A stretch of 64,000 bases of DNA from assembly GCA_963680875.1 (NCBI GenBank), contig OY804585.1, positions 29,254,186 to 29,318,185 of the forward strand, written 5' to 3'. Of the stretch, positions 24,401 through 37,100 are shown one piece after another (the stretch's first letter is position 1; the number at the start of each line of letters is the position of its first letter). Both the position numbers and the translations under genes were made by a program. The notes beneath the pieces were generated by a model. That model was given only the letters and a program-made list of their open reading frames with translations. It searched no databases and was not told where the DNA came from. This stretch comes from Bathymodiolus brooksi (taxonomy: Eukaryota; Mollusca; Bivalvia; Mytilida; Modiolidae).

Positions 24401-27400
24401 TTGTCTGAGGACTGGCTGGTTATAGTAGTTTGTCTGAGGACTGACTGGTAATAGTAGTTTGTCTGAGGACTGGCTGGTTAGAGTAGTTTGTCTCAGGACT
24501 GCCTGGTTATAGTAGTGTGTCTGAGGACTGACTTGTAACAGTAGTTTGTCTGAGGACTGGCTGATTATAGTAGTTTGTCTGAAACTGACTGGTAATAGTA
24601 GTTTGTCTGATGACAGGCTGGTTATAGTTGTTTGTCTGAGGACTGAAGGTTATAGTAGTTTTTCTGAGGACTGACTGGTTATAGTAGTTTGTCTGAGGGA
24701 CTGACTGGTTATAGTAGTTTGTCTGATGATTGACAGGTTATAGTAATTTGTCTGAGGAATGACAGGTTATAGTAGTTTTTCTGAGGACTGACTGGTTATA
24801 GTAGTTTGTCTGAGGGACTGACTGGTTATAGTAGTTTGTCTGAGGATTGACAGGTTATAGTAGTTTGTCTGAGGTCTGACTGGTTATAGTAGTTTGTCTG
24901 AGGACTGTCTGGTTAGAGTAGTTTGTCTAAGGACTGTATGGTTATAGTAGTGTGTCTGAGGACTGACTGGTTATAGTACTTTGTCTGATGACTGGCTGGT
25001 TATAGTTGTTTTTCTGAGGACTGACAGGTTATAGTAGTTTGTCTGAGGACTGACTGGTTATAGTACTTTGTCTGATGACTGGCTGGTAATAGTAGTTTGT
25101 CTGAGGACTGACAGGTTATAGTAGTTTGTCTGAGGACTGACTCGTAATAATAGTTTTTCTGAGGACTGGTTGGTTATAGTAGTTTTTTTGAGGACTGACT
25201 GGTTATAGTAGTTTGTCTGGGATTGGCTGGTTATAGTAGTTTGTCTGAGGACTGACTTGTTATAGTAGTGTGTCTGAGGACTGACTCGTAATAATAGTTT
25301 ATCTGAGGACTGTCAGGTTATAGTAGAGTGTCTGAGGACTGGCTGGTTATAGTAGTTTGTCTGAGGACTGGCTGGTTATAGTAGTTTGTCTGAGGACTGA
25401 CTGGTAATAGTAGTTTGTCTGAGGACTGGCTGGTTAGAGTAGTTTGTCTAAGGACTGGCTGGTTATAGTAGTGTGTCTGAGGACTGACTGGTAACAGTAG
25501 TTTGTCTGAGGACTGGCTGATTATAGTAGTTTGTCTGAAACTGACTGGTAATAGTAGTTTGTCTGATGACAGGCTGGTTATAGTTGTTAGTCTGAGGACT
25601 GAAGGTTATAGTAGTTTTTCTGAGGACTGACTGGTTATAGTAGTTTGTCTGAGGGACTGACTGGTTATAGTAGTTTGTCTGAGGATTGACAGGTTATAGT
25701 AGTTTGTCTGAGGACTGACAGGTTATAGTAGTTTTTCTGAGGACTGACTGGCTATAGTATTTTGTCTGAGGGACTGACTGGTTATAGTAGTTTGTCTGAG
25801 GATTGACAGGTTATAGTAGTTTGTCTGAGGTCTGACTGGTTATAGTAGTTTGTCTGAGGACTGTCTGGTTAGAGTAGTTTGTCTAAGGACTGTCTGGTTA
25901 TAGTAGTGTGTCTGATGACTGGCTGGTTAGAGTTGTTTGTCTGAGGACTGACTGGTTATAGTAGTTTGTCTGAGGACTGGCTGATTATAGTAGCTTGTAT
26001 GATGACTGACTGGTTATAGTAGTTTTTCTGAGGGACGGACTGGTAATAGTAGCTTCTATAAGGACTGGCTGGTTATAGTAGTTTGTCTGAGAACTGCCTG
26101 GTTATAATAGTTTGTCTGAGGGACTGACTGGTTATAGTAGTTTGCATGAGGACTGACTGGTTATAGTAGTTTGTCTGAGGGACTGACTGCTTATAGTAGT
26201 TTGTTTGTGAACTGACTGGTTATAATAGTTTGCCTAAGGACTGACGGGTTATATTAGTTTGTCTGGGGGACTGACTGGTTATAGCAGTTTATAGGAAGAC
26301 TGACTGGTTATAGTAGTTTGTCTGAGGGACTGATTGGTCATAGTAGTTTGTATGAGGACTGACTGGTAATAGTAGTTTGTCTGATGGCTGGCTGGTTATA
26401 GTTGTTTGTCTGAGGACTGACTGGTAATAGTAGTTTGTCTGATGACTGGCTGATTATAGTAGCTTGTATGATGACTGACTGGTTGTAGTAGTTTTTCTGA
26501 GGGACTGACTGGTTATAGTAGTTTGTATGAGGGACTGATTGGTTATTGTAGTTTTTCTAAGGACTGACTGGTTATAGTAGCTTGTCTGAGGAACTGACTG
26601 GCTATGGTAATTTATCTGAGGACTGGCTGGTTATAGTAGTTTTCTGGAGGAATGACTGGTTATGGTAGTTTGTCTGAAGGACTGACTGGTTATAGTAGTT
26701 TGTATGAGAACTGACTGGTTATAGTAGTTTGCCTGAAGACTGACGGGTTATATTAGTTTGTCTGGGGGACTGACTGGTTATAGCAGTTTATAGGAAGACT
26801 GACTGGTTATAGTAGTTTGTCTGAGGGACTGACTGGTTATTGTAGTTTGTATGAGGACTGACTGGTAATAGTAGTTTGTCTGATGGCTGGCTGGTTATAG
26901 TTGTTTGTCTGAGGACTGACTCGTAATAGTAGTTTGTCTGATGATTGGCTGATTATTGTAGCTTGTATGATGACTGACTGGTTATAGTAGTTTGTCTCAG
27001 GGACTGACTGGTTATAGTAGTTTGTATGAGGGACTGATTGGTTATTGTAGTTTTTCTAAGGACTGACTGGTTATAGTAGCTTGTCTGAGGAGCTGACTGG
27101 CTATGGTAATTTATCTGAGGACTGGCTGGTTATAGTAGTTTTCTGGAGGACTGACTGGTTATGGTTGTTTGTCTGAAGGACTGACTGGTTATAGTAGTTT
27201 TTCTGGGGACTGGTTGGTTGTATTAGATTTCTGGGCGACTGTCTGGTTATAGTAGTTTGTCTGAGGGACTGACTGGTTATCGTAGTTTGGATGAGTGACT
27301 GATTGGTTATTGTAGTTTTTCTAAGGACTGACTGGTTATAGTAGCTTGTCTCAGGACTGACTGGTTATAGTAGTCTAGCTGAGAATTGATTGGTTATAAT

Positions 27401-28542
27401 AATTTTCTGACGACTGACTGGTTATTGTAGTTTGTCTGAAGGACTGACTGGTTATAGTAGTTGTCTGAGGGACTGACTGGTTATAGTAGTTTGTCTGAGG
27501 ACTGACTGGTTATAGTAGTTTGTCTCAGGACTGACTGGTTATAGTAGTTTGTCTGAGGAATGACTGGTTATAGTAGTTTGTCTGAGGGATGACTGGTCAT
27601 AGTTGTTTGTCTGAGGACTGACTGGTTATAGTAGTTTGTCTGAGGACTGACTGGTAATAGTAGTTTGTCTGAGTGACTGGCTGGTTTTAGTAGTTTGTCT
27701 GAGGACTGACTGGTTATAGTAGTTTGTCTCAGGACTGACAGGTTATAGTAGTTTTTCTGAGTGCTGACTGGTTATAGTAGTTTTTCTGAGGACTGACTGG
27801 TTATAGTAGTTTGTCTGAGGGACTGACTGGTTATAGTAGTTTGTCTGAGGACTGACTGGTTATAGTAGTTTGTCTGAGGGACTGGCTGGTTTTAGTAGTT
27901 TGTCTCAGGACTGACAGGTTATAGTAGTTTTTCTGAGGGCTGACTGGTTATAGTAGTTTGTCTGAGGACTGACAGTTTATAGTAGTTTTTCTGAGGGCTG
28001 ACTGGTTATAGTAGTTTGTCTGAGGACTGACTGGTTATAGTAGTTTGTCTGAGGGACTGGCTGGTTTTAGTAGTTTGTCTCAGGACTGACAGGTTATAGT
28101 AGTTTTTCTGAGGGCTGACTGGTTATAGTAGTTTGTCTGAGGACTGACAGTTTATAGTAGTTTTTTTGAGGGCTGACTGGTTATAGTAGTTTGTCTGAGG
28201 ACTGACTGGTTATAGTAATTTGTCTGAGTGACTGACTGGTTATAGTAGTTTTTCTGAGGACTGACTGGTTATAGTAGTTTGTCTGAGGACTGACTGGTTA
28301 TGGTAGTTTTTCTGAGGACTGACTGGTTATAGTAGCTTGTCTGAGGGCTGACTGGTCATAGTTGTTTGTCTGAGGACTGACTGGTTATAGTAGTTTGTCT
28401 CAGGACTGACTGGTTATAGTAGTCTCTCTGAGGATTGATTGGTTATAGTAATTTTCTGACGACTGACTGGTTATAGTAGTTTGTCTGAGGACTGATTGGT
28501 AATAGTATTTTTTCTGAAGGATTGACTAGTTATAGTAGCTTG
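21478..28542 (-). repeat. giant minisatellite array A2, inverted relative to A1
   Basis: About 240 units of the complement, 'tagtagtttgtctgaggact'. Block structure is clear: 'ggttatagtagttttttt' variants at about 22601, 23964 and 25181 and 'gtctcaggactgcctgg' at 23301 and 24490 give higher-order periods of roughly 1190-1360 bp. Here 29- and 30-bp units ('gagggactgactgg') are interspersed throughout, unlike in A1. Confidence 0.97.
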
Positions 28543-28665
28543 GTTAACGTGTGTGCTTCAAAGTTTGTTGTTTTATCACTCCAATGTTGATATATACCAA
28601 AACTAACTATATGTCCTCCCTGTAGTACACAATGAGAACCATATAGGAGCAGATAATATCAGATT
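28543..28665 (+). repeat. tail T1 closing the first array pair
   Basis: Starts 'aacgtgtgtgcttcaaag', contains 'tgttgatatataccaaaact' and ends 'gagcagataatatc', where array A3 begins abruptly. Homologous to T2 at 42118-42240, with roughly eight or nine differences. Confidence 0.85.
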
Positions 28666-31600
28666 TAACCAGTAAGTCCTCAGAAAAACTACTATAACCA
28701 GTAAGTCCTCAGACAAACTACTATCACCAGCCAGTTCTAAGAAAAACCAATATAACCAGTAAGTCCACAGACCAACTACTATAACCAGCCAGTTCTCAGA
28801 AAAACTACTATAACAAGTAAGTCCTCAGAAAAACTACTATAGCCAGCCAGTTCTCAGACAAACTACTATAACCAGTCACTCCTCAGACAAACTACTATAA
28901 CCAGCCAGTCCTCAGACATACTACTATAACCAGTCAGACCTCAGAAAAACTACTATAACCAGCCAATTTTCAGAAAAACTACTATAACCAGTAAGTCCTC
29001 CGACAATCTACTATAAACAGCCAGTTCTCAGAAAACTACGATAACCAGTAAGTCCTCATACAAACTACTATAACCAGCCAGTTCTCAGAAAAACCAATAT
29101 AACCAGTAATTCCTCTGGCAAGCTATTATAACCAGTCATTACTCAGACAAACTGCTATAACCAGCCAGTTCTCAGAAAAACTACTATACCCAGTAAGTCC
29201 TCAGACAAACTACTATAACCAGCCAGTTCTCAGACAAACTACTATAATCAATCACTCCTCAGACAAACTACTATAACCAGCCAGTTCTCAGAAAAACTAC
29301 TATAACCAGTAAGTCCTCAGACAAACTACTATAACCAGCCAGTTCTCAGACACACTACTATAATCAATCGCTCCTCAAAAAAAACTACTATAACCAATCA
29401 GTCCTTAGAAAAACTAATATAACCAGTCAGTCCTCAGACGAACAACTATAACCACCCAGTTCTTAAATAAACTTCTCTAACCAGCTAGTTCTCAGACAAA
29501 CTACTATAACAAGTCAGTCCTCAGAAAAACTACTATAACCATTAAGACCTCGAGCAAACTACTATAACCAGCCAGTTCTCAGACAAACTACTATAACTAG
29601 TCAGTTCTCAGACAAACTACTATAACCAGTAAGTCCTCAGACAAACTACTATAACCAGTAAGTCCTCAGACAAACTACTATAACCAGCCAGTTCTCAGAA
29701 AAACTACTATAACCAGTAAGTCCTCAGACCAACTACTATAGCCAGCCAGTTCTCAGAAAAACTACTATAACCAGTAAGTCCTCAGAAAAACTACTATAGT
29801 CAGCCAGTTCTCAGACAAACTACTATAACCAGTTAGTCCTCAGACAAACTACTATAACCAGCCAGTCCTCAGACATACTACTATAACCAGTCAGACCTCA
29901 GAAAAACTACTATAACCAGCCAATTCTCAGAAAAACTACTATAACCAGTAAGTCCTCAGACAATCTACTATAACCAGCCAGTTCTCAGAAAAACTACTAT
30001 AACCAGTAAGTCCTCAGACAAACTACTATAACCAGCCAGTTCTCAGAAAAACCAATATAACCAGTAAGTCCTCAGACCAACTACTATAACCAGTAAGTCC
30101 TCAGAAAAACTACTATAGCCAGCCAGTTCTCAGACAAACTACTATAACCAGTCAGTCCTCAGACAAACTACTATAACCAGCCAGTTCTCAGACATACTAC
30201 TATAACCAGTCAGACCTCAGAAAAACTACTACAACCAGCCAATTTTCAGAAAAACTACTATAACCAGTAAGTCCTCATACAAACTACTATAACCAGCCAG
30301 TTCTCAGAAAAACCAATATAACCAGTAATTCCTCTGGCAAGCTATTAAACAAGTCATTACTAAGACAAACTACTATAACCAGCCAGTTCTCAGAAAAACT
30401 ACTATAACCGGTAAGTCCTCAGACAAACTACTATAACCAGCCAGTTCTCAGACAAACTACTATAATCAATCACTCCTCAGACAAACTACTATAACCAGCC
30501 AGTTCTCAGACAAACTACTATGACCAGTCATTCCTCAGACAAACTACTATAACCAGTTATTCCTCAGAAAATCTACTACAACCAATCAGTCCTCAGAGAA
30601 CCTACTATAACCAGTCAGTCCTCAGAAAAAGTACTATAGCCAGTCAGTTCTCAGACAAACTACTATAACCAGCCAGTTCTCAGACAAATTATTACAACCA
30701 GTCAGTCCTCAGACAACCTACTACACCCAGTCAGTCCTTAGCAAAACTATTATAACCAGTCATTCCCTCAGAAAAACTACTATAACCAGTCAGTTCTCAG
30801 ACGAACTACTATAACAAGCCAGTTCTTAAATAAACTTCTCTAACCAGCTAGTTCTCAGACAAACTACTATAACAAGTCAGTCCTCAGAAAAACTACTATA
30901 ACCAGCAAGTTCTCAGACAAACTACTATAACCAGTAAGTCCTCAGACAAACTACTATAACCAGTAAGTCCTCAGAAAAACTACTATAACCATTAAGACCT
31001 CGAGCAAACTACTATAACCAGCCAGTTCTTAAATAAACTTCTCTAACCAGCTAGTTCCCAGACAAACTACTATAACCAGTCAGACCTCAGAAAAACTACT
31101 ATAACCAGCAAGTTCTCAGACAAACTACTATAACCAGTAAGTCCTCAGACAAACTACTATAAGCAGTAAGTCCTCAGAAAAACTACTATAACCAGTAAGT
31201 CCTCAGACAAACTACTATAACCAGCCAGTTCTCAGAAAAACTACTATAACCAGTAAGTCCTCAGACCAACTACTATAGCCAGCCAGTTCTCAGAAAAACT
31301 ACTATAACCAGTAAGTCCTCAGAAAAACTACTATAGTCAGCCAGTTCTCAGACAAATTACTATAACCAGTCAGTCCTCGGACAAACTTCTATAACCAGCC
31401 AGTCCTCAGACATACTACTATAACCAGTCAGACCTCAGACCAACTACTATAACCAGCCAGTTCTCAGAAAAACTACTATAACCAGTAAGTCCTCAGAAAA
31501 ACTACTATAGCCATCCAGTTCTCAGACAAACTACTATAACCAGTCACTCCTCAGACAAACTACTATAACCAGCCAGTTCTCTGAAAAACCAATATAACCA

Positions 31601-33136
31601 GTAATTCCTCTGGCAAGCTACTATAACCAGTCATTACTCAGAAAAACTACTATAACCAGCCAGTTCTTAGAAAAACTATTATAACCAGTAAGTCCTCAGA
31701 CAAACTACTATAACCAGCCAGTTCTCAGACAAACTACTATAATCAATCACTCCTCAGACAAACTACTATAACCAGCCAGTTCTCAGACAAACTACTATGA
31801 CCAGTCATTCCTCAGACAAACTGCTATAACCCGCCAAGTTTCAGAAAAACTACTATAACCAATAAGTCCTCAGACAATCTACTATAACCAGCCAGTTCTC
31901 AGAAAACTACTATAACCAGTAAGTCCTCATACAAACTACTATAACCAGCCAGTTCTCTGAAAAACCAATATAACCAGTAATTCCTCTGGCAAGCTACTAT
32001 AACCAGTCATTACTCAGAAAAACTACTATAACCAGCCAGTTCTTAGAAAAACTACTATAACCAGTAAGTCCTCAGACAAACTACTATAACCAGCCAGTTC
32101 TCAGACAAACTACTATAATCAATCACTCCTCAGACAAACTACTATAACCAGCCAGTTCTCAGACAAACTACTATGACCAGTCATTCCTCAGACAAACTAC
32201 TATAACCAGTTATTCCTTAGAAAAACTACTACAACCAATCAGTCCTCAGACAACCTACTATAACCAGTCAGTCCTCAGAAAAAGTACTATAGCCAGTCAG
32301 TTCTCAGACAGACTACTATAACCAGCCAGTTCTCAGACAAATTATTACAACCAGTCAGTCCTCAGACAACCTACTATACCCAATCAGTCCTCAGAAAAAC
32401 TATTATAACCAGTCATTCCCTCAGAAAAACTACTATAACCAGTCATTCCCTCAAAAAAACTACTATAACCAGTCATTCCATCAGACAAACTACTATAACC
32501 TGTCATTCCCTCAGAAAAACTACTATAACCAGTCATTCCCTCAGACAAACTACTATGACCAGTCATTCCCTCAGACAAACTACTATAACCAGTCATTCCC
32601 TCAGACAAACTACTATGACCAGTCATTCCATCAGAAAAACTACTGTAACCAGTCATTCCCTCAGACAAACTACTATAACCAGTCATTCCCTCAGACAAAC
32701 TACTATTACCAGTCATTCCCTCAGACAAACTACTATAACCAGTCATTCCCTCAGAAAAACTGCTATTACCAGTCATTCCCTCAGACAAACTACTATAACC
32801 AGTCATTCCCTCAGAAAAACTGCTATGACCAGTCATTCCCTCAGACAAACTACTATAACCAGTCATTCCTTCATAAAAACTGCTGTAACTAGTTATTCCC
32901 TCAGACAAACTACTATTACCAGTCATTCCCTCAGACAAACTACTATGACCTGTCATTCCCTCAGAAAAACTACTATAACCAGTTTTTCCCTCAGACAAAC
33001 TACTATAACCAGTCATTCCCTCAGACAAACTACTATAACCAGTCATTCCCTCAGACAAACTACTTTAACCAGTCATTTCCTCAGAAAAACTGCTATAACC
33101 AGTTATTCCCTCAGACAAACTATTATAACCAGTCAA
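28666..33136 (+). repeat. giant minisatellite array A3 (orientation of A1)
   Basis: About 154 units. The 'ttaaataaacttctct' marker recurs at 29463, 30836 and 31029. From about 32400 to the spacer all units are 30 bp ('cattccctcagacaaacta'), so the 750 bp next to S2 stay open in several frames. The last 270 bp match the end of A1 at the same 12633-bp offset as the spacer. Confidence 0.97.
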
Positions 33137-34110
33137 ACAACGTAAATCGTGATACAGTTTGTTTCATGCTATTGACAATTTTACAATTTTGTATCATTTA
33201 TTTATAGTTTCTTTTCTCTTGAAATGAAGGGAATTTAGAGAAATCTCTTTTTAAACCAAGAAAAGATAAATATTTTTTTTAATGTTTGGCGCTGTTTATC
33301 TGCCCGTGAATATAACTGTTGATACGTCATATGTATGTTTTGATTTCTCAATTTTACCCTATTAAAGCAATAGAAACATGATGGCAGAACTTTTTTTCAA
33401 GTCAGCTTTGAAATACGGATTGTAATATGTACTTACAATTACATTCTAATGATAATAGATTGACTGTGACTGTATATCATACATTGTGATAACAATTACT
33501 AAACACTGCTTTGTTTTATGCATCACAAGGTAGATATATAATCTAGTGCGCACGAAGCGTTTCTGGAATAACCTTCACAAGGTACGCTCAAAGTCAAAAG
33601 ATTTGAAAGCTGGGAGGATGATACCCACGGGGACTAATAGTCCACCAGCAGAGGTATCGACCCAGCGGAAGTTATTCAATTAAGTTTCTGGAATAATCAT
33701 CTTACTAAGAGGGGAGGGTTGACCCCATAAAACTAGCTTAATCTCCGTCACTTTTTAAATAAGGTGTTTATGTGAAGCCAGGAAAGTGAGCGGGAGTGTA
33801 TATGTTTGTTGTATGTTTGGCCTCTTGCTACGATTATTTTTTACTAGATTGTGGAACTGTTCTGACAATGGTATCTTTTTTCATTTTTTTTCCATATATG
33901 TCTAAGCATACCGGGGTATTGATTAATTCTTCATTACACTTGACATAAGCGAATAATGACTGGGATACAGTCTATATAAAATTTGATGTCCGATATTTGT
34001 TTGGTTTATTGTTTGCGATACACCCACAGTTAATAACATCCCGCATAGGGTCATCTCGGAAAACAATGCAACTGGTTTTTAAATAATACTATGGGAAACA
34101 ATAGCCGAGG
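33137..34110. other. spacer S2, duplicate of S1
   Basis: Read side by side with S1 I find no substitution and no indel over 974 bp. Identity also extends into the flanking arrays, from about 20231/32864 to 21631/34264, before unit-number changes break the alignment. Confidence 0.92.
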
Positions 34111-37100
34111 GATTAATTGGCTATAGCAGTTTGTCTGAGTGACTCACTGGTCATAGTAGTTTGTCCGAGGGACTGACTGGTTATTGTAGTTTATCTGAGG
34201 ACTGACTGGTTATAGTAGTTTGTCTGAGAACTGAATGGTTATAGTAGTTTGTCTGAGAACTGAATGGTTATAGTAGTTTGTCTGAGGAATGACAGGTTAT
34301 AGTAGTTTGTCTGAGGACTGACAGGTTTAGTAGTTTGTCTGAAGACTGACTGGTTATAGTAGTTTGTCTGAAGACTGACTGGTTATAGTAGTTTGTCTGA
34401 AGACTGACTGGTTATAGTAGTTTGTCTGAAGACTGGCTGGTTATAGTAGTTTGTCTGAAGACTGACTGGTTATAGTAGTTTGTCTGAAGACTGGCTGGTT
34501 ATAGTAGTTTGTCTGAAGACTGACTGGTTATAGTAGTTTGTCTGAGGGACTGACTGGTTATAGTAGTTTGTCTGAAGGCTGACAGGTTATAGTAGTTTGT
34601 CTGAGGTCTGACTGGTTATAGTAGTTTGCCTGAGGACTGGTTGGTTATAATAGTTTGCTTGAGGACTGACTGGTTATAGTAGTTTGTCTGAGGATTGGCT
34701 GGTTATAGTAGTTTGTCTGAGGAATGGCTTCTTATAGTAGTTTGTCTGAGGACTGGCTGATTATAGTAGTTTGTCTGAGGACTGAGTGGTAATAGTAGTT
34801 TGTCTGATGACTGGCTGGTTATAGTTGTTTGTCTGAGGACTGACAGGTTATAGTAGTTTGTCTGAGGGACTGACTGGTTATAGTAGTTTGTCTGAGGGAC
34901 TGACTGGTTATAGTAGTTTGTCTGAGGACTGACTGGTTATAGTAGTTTGTCTGAGGTCTGACTGGTTATAGTAGTTTGTCTGAGGACTGGTTGGTTATAG
35001 TAGTTTGTTTGAAGACTGTCTGGTTATAGTAGTTTGCCTGAGGACTGTCTGGTTATAGTAGATTGTCTGAGGACTGTCTGGTTAGAGTAGTTTGTCTAAG
35101 GACTGTCTGGTTATAGTAGTGTGTCTGAGGACTGACTGGTTATAGTACTTTGTCTGAGGACTGACAGGTTATAGTAGTTTGTCTGAGGTCTGACTGGTTA
35201 TAGTACATTGTCTGAGGATTGACAGGTTGTAGTAGTTTGTCTGAGGTCTGACTGGTTATAGTAGTTTGTCTGAGGACTGACTGGTAATAGTTGTTTGTCT
35301 GATGACTGGCTGGTTAGAGTTGTTTGTCTGAGGACTGACTGGTTATAGTAGTTTGTCTGAGGACTGGCTGATTATAGTAGCTTGTATGATGACTGACTGG
35401 ATATAGTAGTTTTTCTGAGGGACGGACTGGTAATAGTAGCTTCTATAAGGACTGGCTGGTTATAGTAGTTTGTCTGAGAACTGCCTGGTTATAATAGTTT
35501 GTCTGAGGGACTGACTGGTTATAGTAGTTTGCATGAGGACTGACTGGTTATAGTAGTTTGTATGAGGGACTGACTGGTTATAGTAGTTTGTTTGTGAACT
35601 GACTGGTTATAATAGGTTGCCTAAGGACTGACGGGTTATATTAGTTTGTCTGGGGGACTGACTGGTTATAGCAGTTTATAGGAAGACTGACTGGTTATAG
35701 TAGTTTGTCTGAGGGACTGATTGGTCATAGTAGTTTGTATGATGGCTGGCTGGTTATAGTTGTTTGTCTGAGGACTGACTGGTAATAGTAGTTTGTCTGA
35801 TGACTGGCTGATTATAGTAGCTTGTATGATGACTGACTGGTTGTAGTAGTTTTTCTGAGGGACTGACTGGTTATAGTAGTTTGTATGAGGGACTGATTGG
35901 TTATTGTAGTTTTTCTAAGGACTGACTGGTTATAGTAGCTTGTCTGAGGAACTGACTGGCTATGGTAATTTATCTGAGGACTGGCTGGTTATAGTAGTTT
36001 TCTGGAGGAATGACTGGTTATGGTAGTTTGTCTGAAGGACTGACTGGTTATAGTAGTTTGTATGAGAACTGACTGGTTATAGTAGTTTGCCTGAGGACTG
36101 ACGGGTTATATTAGTTTGTCTGGGGGACTGACTGGTTATAGCAGTTTATAGGAAGACTGACTGGTTATAGTAGTTTGTCTGAGGGACTGACTGGTTATTG
36201 TAGTTTGTATGAGGACTGACTGGTAATAGTAGTTTGTCTGATGGCTGGCTGGTTATAGTTGTTTGTCTGAGGACTGACTCGTAATAGTAGTTTGTCTGAT
36301 GATTGGCTGATTATTGTAGCTTGTATGATGACTGACTGGTTATAGTAGTTTGTCTCAGGGACTGACTGGTTATAGTAGTTTGTATGAGGGACTGATTGGT
36401 TATTGTAGTTTTTCTAAGGACTGACTGGTTATAGTAGCTTGTCTGAGGAGCTGACTGGCTATGGTAATTTATCTGAGGACTGGCTGGTTATAGTAGTTTT
36501 CTGGAGGACTGACTGGTTATGGTTGTTTGTCTGAAGGACTGACTGGTTATAGTAGTTTTTCTGGGGACTGGTTGGTTGTATTAGATTTCTGGGCGACTGT
36601 CTGGTTATAGTAGTTTGTCTGAGTGACTGACTGATTACAATAGTAGTTTTCGGAGGACTGGCTGGTCATAGTAGTTGTCTGGTGGACTGACTGGTTATGG
36701 TAGTTTGTGTGAGGAACTGACTGGTTATAGTAGTTTGTCTAAGGACTGGCTGGTTATAGTAGTTTGTCTGAGGACTGGCTGGTTAGAGTAGTTTGTCTAA
36801 GGACTGACAGGTTATAGTAGTTTGTATGAGGACTGACTGGTAATAGTAGTTTGTCTGAGGACTGGCTGGTTAGAGTAGTTTGTCTAAGGACTTGCTGGTT
36901 ATAATAGCGTTTCTGAGGACTGACTGGTAACAGTAGTTTGTCTGATGACTGGCTGGTTATAGTTGTTTGTCTGAGGACTGATTGGTTATAGTAGTTTGTC
37001 TAAGGGACTGACTGGTAATAGTAGTTTGTATGAGGACTGGCTGGTTATAGTAGTTTGTCTGACGACTGACTGGTTATAGTAGTTTGTCTGAGGGACTGAC

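Noticed and set aside
32384..33145. Open frames of 196 to 224 codons on both strands encoding a 10-residue repeat
   Set aside because: They lie wholly in 30-bp units; a unit divisible by three keeps frames open. The 20111-20512 frames are the same artefact. No start context, splice sites or flanking gene.
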